Source of the DNA: Nectonema munidae
Lineage: Eukaryota > Nematomorpha > Nectonematoida > Nectonematidae
Length of the DNA: 64,000 bases
Assembly (NCBI GenBank): GCA_030549495.1
Contig: JAUIRK010000754.1
Span: 25,264-89,263 of the forward strand
Direction: 5' to 3'
The stretch's first letter is position 1; every line of letters begins with the position of its first letter. The translations under genes were made by a program, and so were the position numbers. This document shows positions 1 to 15,300 of the stretch, piece after piece. The notes below the pieces were generated by a model that had not been told where the DNA came from, did no database searches, and worked only from the letters and a program-made list of their open reading frames with translations.

Positions 1-360
1 CGTTTTTGATCAAGTTACTGATGATTTTGGAGAAGATGAGGGCTTAGAGTGGAATGAAAAATCTCAGGAGTTCGAAACTTCTTTTGATCCATTGTCTGGT
101 CGGAGTGTTTTAGCTAGAGCCTTTCTAACATCCTCAGATCCTAAATCCATGTTGAGTCGATGCTCAAAAATTCTGCTTTCTTCGAAATCCGAAAAAGATA
201 TTTTGACTCATACTTTAACTACAACAGAAATATTTGATTATTGTTCTGATCTTAAAGTTTTGGGAAAAGCAGAACTTAAGGCATTGCTGAAGTGGCGAAT
301 TTCTTTGCGAAAAGCATTGGGCATTGATGAATCTGAAAAGTTGGAAAAATCTGGCAAAAA
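1..360 (+). CDS. FTSJ3: FTSJ3 exon a (partial at window start)
   Basis: Reading frame begins at base 2 and stays open to the donor at 361 (AAAAA|GTAAGC). It ends two bases into a codon. It carries the TTEIFDYCSDLKVLG and LLKWRISLRKAL segments that precede the coiled, charged middle of FTSJ3. The true 5' edge of the exon is not visible. Confidence 0.9.
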
Positions 361-3300
361 GTAAGCGTCTACGCGCCCTCTTAATTATGTTATACGGATG
401 CAAAAAGTATTGACTATTTTATTTTATTTTTGTGATAAACTTTTCACAAATTCTGTAATGAGTTTTTCTGACTTTTATATTCGTATTTAACGTCTTATAT
501 TTAGGTATTCTATTTTCCTATTTCTATAGTAATGAACTATTTCTTTCTCTAAGAATTTATATTAGAAAAAAAGACTTACTTATTATCCTAATATATGAAT
601 ATGGTAAATAAATTAGTGATAATATAGCTTAGTATAGTAAATATATGAATAACAATATACATCGATATACGAGGGAATATTATTTTACGAACTAGTTTAA
701 AAATATTTTAAAAACAATGCATAATTTAGCCATCGCTTTTTTTAAATTTCAAATGAATCTCAAATTATCCTATATTTGTCTTTTTTAATTTTAGTAAATC
801 AAATGGTCAAGGTGACACCAATAACGATCAAGTACGACCAGAAACGGAATTTGACGAAGATGTTTACTTCGCTAAGAAAGTAAATAGCGCTGAAATCCAA
901 GAAAGCAAACTCTCAAAAGCTGATCGTCGTAAAGTGGACAAACAAAGAAGGAAGTTACTTGAGCGCTTGACCTATAAAATGGACACTACGCATGACATCG
1001 ATCACGAAAACGATCCAACCAATTATGACGATAGCCTCTTCTCTTTTAAGCGCATTCAAAGTATAGCTGAAGGAGGTGAAATTCTTGTAAGAATAGCTAG
1101 CTTGTCAATGTTCATATAAATTTCAATCGATATCATTATATCTATTATAAGATACTTTAATGATCTGACTGACTTATGCAGGAACTCCATAACCCAATTT
1201 TTTAATATAGTATTAAACAAAAATCATTTTTTTATTCAGAGAAACATATAAGTAGGGTGGGTAATGAAGGGTAAAATGGGGGGTATAGTTAAAATTAAAC
1301 TAATGTTTTTGTAATTTACGCTGGAATACAGTTAAAGCAAAAATATTTATCCCTTTTTCCAAGATGTTTTTGAGATTACATGCTGTAGATGCTAGGTGGC
1401 ATATTTGGTTTCATTGAGAGCTTGGTCCATTCAAAGTTAAAACTTGGCTGCTTGTTGAATGATGCCAAATCGTTTGCAAAAGTTGCGAGTGAAGCTTTGA
1501 AAGGCGTTAACGTCATCTGCTGAAGTCATTAAAAAATAAGGCAAAGATGGACAGTCGCTTTGAGAACGTTATCACATCCCCTTAGTACACATAGCACTTA
1601 CCCTGTAAGCGCATACAGGACTCCATACTTAAAATTATGCACCATGTACTTTTCAGAAGATGTAAAAGAGTTAAGCTAATAATTTTACGATCTAAATACA
1701 TAGCATACATAAATCATTTGTAAAAAATAAAGAATAACGTCCATTTTCAATATTGTACTTCTAAAACAGCTAACAATTTTTAAATTAAAAAAACCTTCAA
1801 TCAATTTGCGTATCTCAAGCCTTTCTTGTAGCAGATAATATTCTGTGAATAATTTTAAAAATTCAAAATTATTGTCTATTAGTTTTTCTTATTTTAATAT
1901 CTTCACAGTTATTTGTAATTTAAAATTTTTGAAGGTAAATGAAATTATCAATAAATTTGCATTAGTTAATCACTGTATATATAAAATTAGATAAATAAAA
2001 ATCTTCTCCAACCTCTATTCTACGATGATTCATCTCCAAACTATATACTACGATGATTCATCTCCAACCTGTATACTACGATGATTCATCTTCAACCTGT
2101 ATACTACGATGGTTTCTATTCCATGTACAAATAACTAGTGAGACAATGTTCAACTTTCTGTTCACATTCTGCTAGATGTAAGATTTGATTTACCTCATTC
2201 GGGGAGACGATGCTACATAAGTTATTACCTATATACATTATACCTGTATACTACGATGGTTCATCTCCAACCTGTATACCGCGATAATTCATCTCCAACC
2301 TATCAGTTCATATTTTGCTAGATGTAAGATTCGATATACCTCATTCGCGGAGAGGATGTTAGATAAGTTATTAATTTTTTCACGATATTAAATAATATAT
2401 TTTATCAAATAATCAAAATAAAATTCTGTAATCAAAGAATCGAAAAATATTCTTTAAAAAATCAAAAAATATCAAACTTTCTGTTAATATTTTGCTACCT
2501 CATACGATGTTACAAAAGTTATTGCCTATACTTTGCAATTTTCACGATTTTAAATATTATATTTGTCAAATAATCAAAATAAAATTCTGTAATCAAAGAA
2601 TCGAAAAATATTCTTTAAAAAATCAAAAAATATCAAACTTTCTGTTCATATTTTGCTACCTCATACGATGTTACAAAAGTTATTACCTATACTTTGCAAT
2701 TTGCACGATTTTAAATATTATATTTGTCGAATAATCAAAGAATCGAAAAATGTTCAAATCAAAAAATATTTATTCTTTTTAAATATATCGTTGGCTCCCC
2801 TTACTTTTAGTTTCGTATGTGCATAATTTGATAAAAATTAATTATTAAGGACTAGGTTTATCTTTCAATTTTAAAAGTAAGGAGAGCCAACGATATATTT
2901 AAAAAGAATAAATATTTTTTGATTTGAACATTTTTCGATTCTTTGATTATTCGACAAATATAATATTTAAAATCGTGCAAATTGCAAAGTATAGGTAATT
3001 ACTTTTTAAGTATATTTTTAAGCATTTTACGATTTACACATTTAAATATATAATAAGGCTTGCAAGTTGTCTCCCCGGAGGTCTTGCCAGACCTCTGATA
3101 TTAAAAAGCATCAAATAAATTGCACTTCCTCCAACAGTAAAAATACTTTAATTTGATCATTATTATATTAATTATATAATATATATATAATTATTATAAT
3201 TAATAATTATAATATTATTATATTTATGTTCTATATTTTATAATTAGAATAACAAAACTCAAAAGATGTATAAATATTATGCATACAATTTTCAATTCTC

Positions 3301-6300
3301 TATCTAGGCTGATACAAATAATTTCTAAAGTTGCAAAATTAATCATGCTTACATTTTTTGCTTGTATTTAATTATTATTATTTGTGTAAACATCAACCTT
3401 CACTTTTATTTAAAATCAGAAAAAAGACATCAGTAAAAAAGTAGCTTTTTCTTCCAAAATGAAATTGTCTTTGGATGAAGCAAAAAATGGGAAGTTACCT
3501 GTTGAAGCTAACATAGATGATGAGTTCCTTGATCAAAGTGATTCTGAAGATAATGCTTCATCATCTCCACAAAAAGGTACTCATCACTACTCCCAATTCG
3601 CAAAAATGAATATTTGCAATACCGTAAATTATCCATTGTGAACACCTCTAAACAATGAAAACCTTTTCAAAGTCTGAATCTATTCCTGTCAACGAATGTA
3701 ACTTCTTTATTATGAACACTTTTATTAAGTCCTTGTGTTCAATATAAAGAGGTTTCCCTTTATGAAATTTTTTCTCATTTATTTTGTAATAGTATAGTGA
3801 AGAAAATTTTTTTTCAAGTGTAACCTCATACACTAAACATTAAAGAAAGGCATATTTTCACGTGATATTAATTTCATTATGGATTTATTATTATTATAGA
3901 GATAGTCTAAAAATATAAATCAATCATTTCCTCTTTGACCGCTTAATAGACTTTGGATACGCACTTACTCTTTTTCCATGAATCTAACAACAGTTTTTTA
4001 CTCAAAATTAAATCCTATTTTGAATCTCAACCAAAAATTAGACTTATGAGTAACCTTACCTAGATTTTATTTTTATAATATACTTTGGCTTTCCAAAAAA
4101 TGATCGTATTTGCTGCATGGCTTCTCTCTTTCCATTCTACATTTAAGGTGATAATCAGGGCATGGAGTAATCTACATTGAATACATTGAAGTTATGTCCG
4201 TTTGAATTCATAAAAGTAAAGATACCATTGGGGGTTTCCTCCGAGATGGCAAATTGAGCCGCTTTTATTGAACTACAAACCAAGAAGGTTTGATGTTTAA
4301 ATGCGAATCAAATAAAAGCATATAAAATAAAATAAAATAAAATATGTGTTTGCATTAGATTGCTTAATCTTTTAATTAGATGGCTAAAATGGTTTAATCT
4401 GTATCAAAATTTTTGTTTCATGTAAATATGTTCTTTATTTTACATGCGTGACATCTAAATATTATTGGAAATATATGAAACTCTGCAAATGTCTTGATTT
4501 TTGAGTTTTCTAATCTATTTTTGATCTCATTAAGAACCACTAATTATTCTATTAAAAATATCAAGTAGTGTGTTTTATTTTGTGATAACATTTATTTTAT
4601 AAACTTTTTGTTTCCTGTTTATAAGCTTTCTTTTGTTTTTGATTTTCTATTATGTTTTTAAATTGATTTTTGTTATTACATTCTTTGAAATTATCTTTTG
4701 ATTCTGGATTTAAATATTTTTTTACCTTTATCCAGGGCCGGCCTTAGGCCAATGCAACCTATGCGGCCGCAGTGGGCCCCGCGCTTCTCATTTTTCATTT
4801 TGAGGATATATTGTATGATTTCGCTAAAGGCAAGATTCGCAAAGTAAAGTTACTTTGATCGTCATTTTGTGTTAAAGAAAAAGTAATAAAACAAATCCCT
4901 TTTCTTTTTTTCAAAATCTTATTTCTCACCTTTAATCTTTTTTTCTACCCAGGGGCCTGCGCAATCCATTTTGCATAGGGCCCCGCGAACACTAGGCCCT
5001 TTATCTAAAATGAAAATGTCAAGTTTGAGGGTATAAAAATTAAAATATCATTATTTAGTTTAGATTTTTTGAATTTTTCATGAGCGTTAACACAATAAAT
5101 TTCCCTTTTTCCTTCTACAAATCCCACTAATTAGAACTCTAAAATATTTTAACAAAGATTTTCGATCTTATGTATAGTCTGATTTATTTATACTGAAAAT
5201 TAGTTCAAAAATCTCTTTCGCTTTGTAAACGCTGTTTTGAAAAGTTTAAAGTAATTGGTTCAAGTACCAGAGGTTTGGTTGGCCATTTAAAGCACACGCA
5301 TGAAATATAAGTAAAAAGATTTAAAGAAAATATTGATGATAAAGTTGGAATAAGCAAAACTCTCACATCGATTAATAACTATTTTGTTATTTTAATAGAC
5401 CCGTTTTATTGTATAATTGCCAGCCAAACTTGTAACTAAAGATGGAATAATATTTAATACCCCAAAATAGTGCTAGTTCAGAATCAGAAAGTGAATGTTA
5501 AAATTTTTTAAGAGTTTTTATTTAAAAGAGTTCAAAATGCTATCAAGAAAGGTGGGAAAATAGTTTTTTTCAAATCTGTAAAAATTGAAACTGATGAAAA
5601 TTATTGCTAAAAATTTCCATGAAGTTAAAAGAAGATGGAACTCTATATATATATAATATATATATATGCTAGAAAGATTTTTAGAAATAAAATTATTTTA
5701 TTATTAGAAAATGCGAAAAATTTGTTCTGAATCTACACAGTAAGGATATTTTTTATGATTAAAAGTGTTACTGCTACCTTAGAGCTGATCAAATTTGCAT
5801 CACAATTTTTAGGCAGAATACTAGTAACATAATCGATGTGGATAAAGTTGATGACTTTCTCATTTCCAAAAACAGAGAATCGTTTATTTTTCCACTAATG
5901 AAAAATAGAAAAGAAAAATTTACAATTAACGAGTTTTTTGCCCATTATTTACCAAAAAGGTTAACCTGGTTTTCTAAATATGAATGTTGAATATGGAAAA
6001 CACGTAGCTAAAGAAGAAATTTTAAAAAGTACTGTTGAAAATTTTGATAGGCTTTATAGATTTTAGTGCTGTGATCACAACAATGCAAAAGAAAATACTG
6101 AAGAAATGGAAAATGTGAAAAAGAAAAAAACGTATCTGTCTTTAAAAGATGAATTAGAAAAAAATATGTAAAAGAATATACGGAAGGAAAAAGTTCCTCA
6201 ACAGAAAAATGATCACATTCTACTTGATTAAAATGGAATCTGTTCTTGACAAAGAACTCAACAAAAGACACAAAATTTGTAATTGATTTACAATCCCGTT

Positions 6301-9300
6301 TAAACAATTCTACTCCAGAACGAGTTTTCCTTCAATGTGTTATTTCAAATTAAAAATAAGGAATAGATTTGACGATATAACTCTAAGCTTTATAATTTGC
6401 TAAATATTTTTAAACAGAACATTCCGTTTTATATTTTGAAGATTCACGAACCTAAAAAATTTTAATTGATCAAAATATACATATCTATTATAAATATCTA
6501 CATAAGGGGTAAATATTTTTTTTCGGAAACCCGGTTCCCCTGGTTGAAAACAGCGTGACCTCCAAAATTTATTCATTTATTTCTTATGATTCTTAATAAG
6601 AGTATTTCAGGTCTATACTTGGATTTTTAGGCATGAAAACTTTATTGTTTAAAACTATGTAGTAGTAATAAATAAAATCTATAGAAAAAAACTATGAACC
6701 TCAGTATTATACACTAAACTTCATTTCTTGCATTATGTTCTTGAAGTTTATTTACTTGAAGAAAATCTAGAAGAAAGTGATATCGAAGACAAAGTCAATC
6801 CTCTTTGCGTTGAACTGGCCTGTGAAAAGGATGCGAAGCTAAAGAGAACGATGGAATCGCTTTATAGTCGACCAATCTTCCAGCTCTTGGGTAAAGAAAA
6901 GTCTGAAAAGACAAAATCACAAAGTGCTAACCAAAAAACAAAATTTGCCCGCAAGGAAACTTCTAATGAAGATTCTGAACAAATTTTAAAGAAGTTAAGG
7001 GAGGAAGATCTTGAAAGATTTGGTAATCCATTCTTTATACATAATTTGGCTTTTACATAATTTCCAGTCAAAAGATAATGTGACAAAATGGCGTAGAATT
7101 AAGTTGGCGCCTTAAGTATAAATATACCAAATATCTATCTATTTAAATGTCCTCTCAATGTTGATATGCGATCCCTTATTGTTTACTTGTTAGCACTTTG
7201 TAAGCAAAGATTCAATAATAGCGCTACTTATCTGTAGTTGAGGAAATCATTATGTTTCGGACTTTTGAGGAAACAAAGCTTTCAATCATTCCTAGCACAC
7301 TTCTTCTTTTGTAACCCTTGTGTTGTGTGTCTTTCATAGTTGCTGGTTGCATCTTTTTAGTTTGGATCATTCAAACGAAAATCATAGTATAAGGAAAAGC
7401 TTTTATATTTTTTGTGTAAAATAAGCTCCTAAAATCATTTATAATATGTTTAGGATTTTAAACGTTGATAAAATCTTCCTCTTCACACACACACATATAT
7501 ATATTATATATACATATTTAAGATGATGGGAGCGATGATGATGATAAAAGTAATGCTGAGAAAACTGAGGATAATGAATACTATAGCAATGCTTTGTCAG
7601 ATGCACAAGGTCTTGCATTGGCCAGTCAAATGGTTCATACCAAAAAAGTGAGGTCAGAGTTGGAAGACTGGTCATTTCATCGGTACGTGATTTAACTGTT
7701 TTTGTCGTATTGATTGAATTTATATTGCAATTACCAGAAGTTTAATTAAAATTAACACCAAAAAATCGATAATTACTTAGTTTAAATATTTTTCGGTTAA
7801 TAGAGATCAACTTTGTATTTTGGTAAATATAAAAAACTTTTTTATATCGAAGAATATACGAAATAGTAGTTCTCGCCTTTCCATATATAACAGATATAAA
7901 CACTAAGATGATAAATGTTAATATTAGATGTACAAGCTAAGCTGACGCTGTTTAAATTTTACAATGTCTCAAGAAATTTACCAACGATAAATATTTTCTT
8001 TGTAAAAAGTTTTTGTTTAGTTTAAAGTCAAAATTATTACATAAAAATAAAGAGTTGCTGCCGAAGATGACCCATAAAATCAATGTAAATAATGATACAC
8101 TGTATCCCACCATATTCAAACACCTTCGATTTCAGACCTGTTCGGATAACGGAAATATTCGGATAACTGAAAATATTCTTCATGCGAATTTTGTATGTAA
8201 CAAAAAGAATACAAAAAAGTATTCAGTTTAAAAGCCAAAATACTCTATTTGTAATATTTGAGCAGAAATATTTTTTATAATGTTCGATTTTTAAATTTTG
8301 TAAGTAACACTGTACATAATTAATTAAAATGTCTCTTGCTTAAGAAAATCTTAATTTTTTTTATTAGATAATTTAAAGTTTTGCATTAATTTTTTGTTTG
8401 ATTTTTTACTTCAAATTTCATAAAAATTTTGGCTTATATATTTTTAAATTTTATTTTACTAATTTGCTTTTTAAGACTTTTACAATTTTGTTTTTCTCCT
8501 TTTTTATGTTTTTTTAATTCACTGCTACAGGACCTCTGGTCTCATCGTCAGGTGAGAGGACGATGGAAAATTTCTAAGTGGTTTTCCATTTAAAAAAAAT
8601 TTAATGTGAATGTTTTTTTTAATATCTTAATTAAACATTTTATTCTTGAAGCAAAAGTCTTAGAAAAGTAAATAAATCACAAATCTTTTTGATAAAAAGA
8701 AAGCGCTACTTTGTCAAATACCGATTTAATCGACAGCACTTACCGATTAATCCACCACCCATATGAAAGCTCACATCGACCTGCGGGGCTTTAATCACCA
8801 TTTTGGCAAGCACCTTTGTAAAAAGTTTTTGAACACATTTGAGATTGATATATTACAACTTTTATTCTACGGTAAATATTTTATAAAAATCTATAGTATA
8901 AAAAATAATAATAACTAAATTCCTATATTTTTCATGTAACACGATATTTAAAAAAAAGATAAAAATTAACAGAAATTTTTATTAAAATAATCTTATTTTT
9001 TATCGTGAGCATTGTTCTCTTTCTAGTATACGTTTTCTTGTATACTTTATTATTATTATTATTATTATTATCTTTTCCATCTTCTGCAGACTTTGTGATT
9101 TCTTCTAGATCTTCAAAGAATCCAAATTTGAATCAATGAGCTCATTTCTGTAATCGTGCAAAACTTTAATTACACCTAGCAAGTGTAATACATTTTAAGT
9201 AGCGATTTTCGCAAAAATGGCAAGATCTGGCAGCTCTGTTTATGGTGACCATTTTTCTTTCTATTTTATTTCAGTCAATTGTGACCGTTTGTAGACGAGT

Positions 9301-12300
9301 TAGCAAATGTATAATTACGCCAAAACGTTCTTGATACGAATTCATTTTGGAATCGATAGTTTTCACGAGATGGACAAGAACGCTACTCATCCATTGTGCA
9401 ATTTATTCACGGTTTTTATACCAGCGTTTAGATCATATCTCATCTATGTAAATATGACATTTGTTTCTCCCTAGAGTGAATATATGTATTCTGTAAATGG
9501 TCCTAAAACTGTATAATTCATTGTTTCGTTTTTCATTAGGTTCGCTAACAATGACTCTCATCTTCCTTCTTGGTTTGTTGAAGATGAAAAAAAACATTAT
9601 ACGAAGTCTTTGCCGATCAGCAAGGAGCGCCTTTCACACTTCGAAAAGAAACTGCAGCAAATCAACGCACGACCCATTAAGAAAATCGCTGAGGCCAAAG
9701 GCCGCAAAAAACAGCGTCTCGAACGGCGACTCAAAAGAGCCCGAGACAAGGCCGAGCGTGTCATGGCGAGCGATGCAACCGAAGCCGAAAAAATGTCCAA
9801 CATCAACGATCTTTATAAAAAGGTGAGGTGAAGATGAACATATCTTTGCTATTTTCAATACATAAAAAAGAAACGGTCAATGATATTGATTATGGAGTTA
9901 AGTTTCAGAAGCTAGGACGTCACCTTTTCTTGAGGAAATTTCTTCATTCAATTTTTCATTTTGTATAAATGGGAACGGGTGGCTCGGTCAAAAGAACAAA
10001 ACATGCAATATGCATGTGATTTCAATTTAAAACGATTACCCTTGAAATTTAATCGATTAATCCCCATTATTTATCTACATTAACACTTGTTCAGGAGCTC
10101 TTGATTCTCAAAATTAATTTCTCTAACAAATAATAATTTTTACACTTTTCCTCTTATTTTAACTATATCTTAAAAAATTATCATAAATTTAGTAATAGAA
10201 AATACAGTTTTTTAATATCTTTTTCAGTATTTAAAGTAGTTTTTACGTTTTATAACTAGCTTTTTATCAGAGAAAATTCAACACTATTTTTTAAATAATT
10301 TGTAAATAATTTAAGATGTGCCTTCAGTCTGTTAGAATAATGAGACAATAAGTATTTCATATACTATATACTGTAAACTCCGCATAAGTCGAAGCACTTA
10401 AAAAACTTAAACTTATACGAAATTCAAGTTAGGTGAAAGCAAAAAAAGGCAAATAATTTTTTTAATTTTTTTTGAAGTATTCAGTAAAATTTTTGTTTTG
10501 ACATTTGATTATATTTTTCTAGAACAAAACATTTAAAAAATTTGGACAATAACTTTCTTCATGCTTTTCATTATCGCCTTTATCATCACACAATTTAGAA
10601 GAAATTGACTTAAGTTCACCATCCGTCTGAATTTCAATGACATTAACTGCATCAGAGTCTATAGACACATAATCATCAAAGATAGAAGAAAGATTTTTCC
10701 ATATACTATTGATATGTTTTATACAAATGGAATTTGAAAGTTTAAAAAATTACTTAAAGGTTTCTTCAAGGTTTTCTTCGACATTTTCTGCTTGTGGAGT
10801 AGAAAACCCCTTGATAGTTTTTTGCCAAACTTTGTTCCATGCGTTTTTGCACGCTACCACTGCATCCAACAAAGTCCATTTAAAATGGTCTTTCTCAATT
10901 TCAGCTGCAGCTTACTTTAACAATCTTACTGAAAGCATATGTAAAATTTTAATAATGTCTGCATCCATTGGCTGAGTCAAACTTGTTCTGTTTGGAGGAA
11001 GAAAACAAAGATTTATATTTTTGAGATTGGCTACTGAGTGCGCTGAACAGATATCTACTTTCGAAGATTTCTCTTGTCATCCAAGTCTTGGATTTTTATG
11101 CTTACCAATTATGAGTAAAGGTAATTTGTCTGAAGCATCCATGTTCGCAGCAACAAGAACAGATTTTACATTTTTTGCTTTTTGGAACCATGATGTTTTT
11201 TCTTAAAAATCCTAGAGATTTTTATGGCAACATTCGCCAAGACAATTCTCTTTCATCGCAGTTATAAATGTCTTGTAGTTTATATTTATCTAAAATAACT
11301 TTGACATTAGTTGTACACTAAACACTAACTACTTCCAAGTTTACTCCAAACGATTCGCCAGATTTCAAAACTTTTCCTATACCATGCCTCTCTTTAAACC
11401 TGTTTATCCATGATTTGGATATGTTAGACTTGATGACAATTCTTCTGCAAAAAAATTGCTTTTTCTGAAAAATATCCCTACCAATTCTTATGTTTGGAAG
11501 AGATTCTTTCTGGCGAAACCATATTAAAAGAGCGCTATCAACATCTTGAAAAGTTATCATTTTAGTTCTTTTCATTTTTAAATTAAAACTATCATCCTTC
11601 TTTGAAATAATCATCTTTTTATTTTTATGTCAAATAAAGTATTATGTTTAATTGGAAACATTTCCATAACGTCTTTCTCCTTTATGAAGGGTTTTCTGCA
11701 CAATATTAAAAATTTCATACTTTTCCTCATATGTACGTATAGAAAGTTTTCTCTTGGACATTTTATTTAGATAACAGTTATAAATAAAATAAATATAAAA
11801 AGTATAGTTTTATAAAGCTGTTTTTCATCTAAAAAGCACCAATAATTTTTTTCAAAATAGAAAATATAGGTGAAACAAATATTAATAAATAAATTATGTG
11901 AAGTAAATAGATTTGACACAGATTGTTCAAGTTAAAAAATTTAATAAAGGATATAACAAAAATATTTAATTTTATAAATTTAAGTTCAAGAAATATTGTT
12001 TATCATTATTTTAAATTAGCCTGCTTTATTACAATGATACTTTTCAATAATTGAATAAACACATTCATTTTATTTTCAAAACTTAGAAAAAAAATTCCAC
12101 TTTGAAATTATCCCAAAATACTATACAATAAGACTAAAAAATAATTTAAATACGAATATCTAGATTAACTAATTGAAGGCTAACAAATTTATTGTTTAGA
12201 ATAAACACAAAAGGTGATTTTAAAAAAACTTACAAATGGCAAAGTTGACTCAAATAAAGCAAACAATCATTTAGATAAAAATAGTATTATATACTATTTT

Positions 12301-15300
12301 TAATAAATTTAATAATTTTTAATTAATAATTTAAATTAATTATTTTTAATAGTTATTAAAAATTACAAAAACGTTTATTTGACTTAAAAAATTCGACGTA
12401 TAAGTTATTTTAACATTAATAGATATAAAAAAATCGAGCTGTACGAAATTTCTACTTGTACGAAGTCGACTTATGCGGAGTTCACTATATATAGTAAAAC
12501 CTCGGTATCTCGAACTTCAAGGGACTAACAAAATACTTCGAGATATCAGTATTTGAAGTATTTTTCTCTTGAAGCATACTAAGTATAAAACATCAATTTG
12601 TAATGAGAAAAATCTTTGAGAAAAAAAAGTTTTGGGAAAATTTTTTAATTTTTTTATGAAATATATTTAAAAAAAAACAAATTTAATGATATCAAAATTT
12701 TAAAATTATTTCTAATTTTGAATATTTAAAGTGTTTAAAGCTTATATTTTTCATCATGATACAATTTAAATAGCGCGATTACTTCCACAACCAGTAAAAA
12801 AATTAGTGATGTGACTTTGTTTGAGTCTAAATGCCTCCACTTCAACAGACATTATTCGACGGAGAATCTTCTGGTAGCTCTTCCATATTCTCAGACATTT
12901 CAATCAGTTTTGAATGATTTCCATTGCATCGTTAACTTGTGATAATGTAGGCTTTTTCTTCGATAAATCTGTTCCTTCATCAACATCATTATCTTCTTCA
13001 TTCTCTTCGTTTTCTCCCATTTCTAATTTTCCTTCCTCAATGTCTTTGTCTGTGTTGGATTCAGCAGTCACGAGATTCACATCGATTTAAGCATAATCTT
13101 CAATTGCCACACATGAATGAGACGGTTCTAAATGAATGACATCTATGTCTTCTTTCTCACTATCAGAAAAATCTTGAATTTTCTTTTTTGATTAAAAAAC
13201 TTTTTGACAAGTTTTTTAAACCGAGCAGTAAAAATTTCGCTAATCCATGCCTTTCTGTTTGCGTCGTAAGAAGTAGGAAGTGTTTTTGAAACATCGTGGA
13301 TTTTTGATTTTCCAATAACAAGAAGAGACCATTTTTCTGAAACCAACATATTAACAAACTAAAACAGTTAGCCTCTCTTTAGATTTTTTACCACCATGAC
13401 AGTTTGACCCTTTGAACTCAAGGATTTTTTCAGATAATAATCTAAAAAATAACCCAGTTTCATCACTCAGTTAGCTCCTTAAAACGTTCGAGCCACCCAT
13501 TTGTACATTTGAAATTTTCACCAAGCTGTGAAGCAAAACTTTGCGCTTTAGCAATTAAAAGTGGACCAGAACCTGGTGTATTTTCTTCCCTTGCTTTTGT
13601 GAACCATTTCTATAAATATATTACTAACATTATGCAACGTGTGTTTTAATTATGATGCATGCTTTCTTTCATTTTGTAAGCTGTCTTAATTTCAAATCAA
13701 TCAGTCAACAACAAGTGATCTCAATAAACGAATAAAACAGTTCGTAATGCTAGTGCAAGTATTATACGATATTTAATTATACATGATGGTGTGATGTGCT
13801 CTAAGTAGTGAGATTGAAAAAAGAGATAAGTATAAGTTTAGCAAAAAAATATTTTATTTCGAGATAACCGGTGTAAAATTTGAGTTTGGGACCATAAATT
13901 TGTTTCGAGATAAGCGGGGTATTCGAGATAACAGGAGTTATTTCCATTTATAATATAGAGGATAAATTCCGTACTGGCTATTCATTTTGACATAAAAGGG
14001 GCTTCGTTGATCTTTTACTGTATATATTTATATCAGGGGCGACTCTTGATATTTTACCATAGGCATGCAATTAACATTACATTTTGTTTATCTCCTCCTC
14101 CCCCAATTTTTATTATGAAAAAGATGAACAAAAAAATTAGTTGATTGGTTAAACAAAATATTTTAAGAGAAGAAGGAGATAACGAATAAGTCTAATTAAC
14201 CTTCTCTTAAGTTTTATTTTAACCTTGCTGCTTTGATAGCAAAAAATATAAAATTTAGTTGAAAAAAAATCTTTTATTAAAGTTTTATCAATAAATTAAA
14301 AATATATTTCTAAAATAAAAAAATTTGAAGCAATTTATTTTACTAAAAATTAGGCAGTCTTTTATTGTATTTCGTCACAAAATTTCAGCATATAGAGAAA
14401 TAATATCGATTGTTCGAAGCAATAATTGAGTTTTATAAGTATCATGCATGCTTACAGAAAGTTTTATAACTAACATGCATACTCACGTAAAAGTTAAAAC
14501 ATAGATAATAACTATAGTGGTGGTATTCGGCTAAAACGAACTGATTTTTAACTAGTGAATAAAGGAAACCGTAATTCACAGTTTAATTCAAATTAAAAAA
14601 TTATGATAAATTTATAAATATAAATACTTTTATAAAGCTCTATAAATATAATATAAGCTTAATTAACACCTACTTTCCTAAAGTTCCTCCATCGATTGGC
14701 TGAAAAAGACTCATAAGGTCGAAATATACTTTTAATAAAAATAATTGTTTAAATATTTATTTATTTACAACAAAAATTATGGCACTCCTTCAACCTTATC
14801 CTGCTTTTATAAAGTATTTAAAACATTATAGCATGTTTTTTTAATATAAAAAAGGCCATTGCTTTATTTTCATGTTCTGGTACTTGTAATTATGTACTAA
14901 TAAAATTGGGTTTCATTTTTTTCGGTTCCTTGACGAACTATTTTTGTATCTTGTGTATATCTATGGACTCATGTCCACAATAGGTGATGAACTAATCGGT
15001 TAACGAAAACACTGTTATTACCATCACTAGTAAAACTATATGAGGAGTTGGAAGCAATCATTAGATGGCTTGCATCTATTCATATTCTTTCAATATTTTG
15101 ATCATACATCACACACTACATCTTATATATTCACAAAAAAACTGAAGATGGAAGCAAAGATTGTACTGCATCTCTGCTTCGTATTCTTAATAAGTATCTA
15201 TATAAGTAATTAATGAAACTTATGTTTGCTGATTCCTAAAAATTTAATTTTTTGCCCTATTTTATACTCTAAAATATTTATATTACATAAAATTCTATAC

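Larger units (their letters stand above)
1087..3419 (+). other. FTSJ3 intron with repeats; no other gene seen
   Basis: AT-rich intron. It holds a cluster of short direct repeats (about 2013-2310), a two-copy tandem of about 170 bp (2408-2750) and a long inverted repeat (2682-3008). No coding potential beyond repeats was found; the open stretch at 2492-2734 lies inside the tandem repeat. Confidence 0.7.
3577..6746 (+). other. FTSJ3 intron with hAT elements
   Basis: Contains a short hAT MITE (4733-4997) and a decayed hAT transposase (about 5205-6420). The remainder (3577-4724, 6420-6746) is unassigned AT-rich sequence. Confidence 0.7.

Noticed and set aside
6008-6307. 99-codon minus-strand frame
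   Set aside because: Antisense to decayed hAT sequence; Phe-rich translation of A-rich DNA with no motif.
9597-9858. Several overlapping open frames on both strands
   Set aside because: They are shadows of the GC-rich FTSJ3 exon at 9540-9822; only one frame matches the Spb1 domain.
14032-14075. hAT left end (CAGGGGCGACTCTTG)
   Set aside because: No matching right end, target duplication or transposase nearby.
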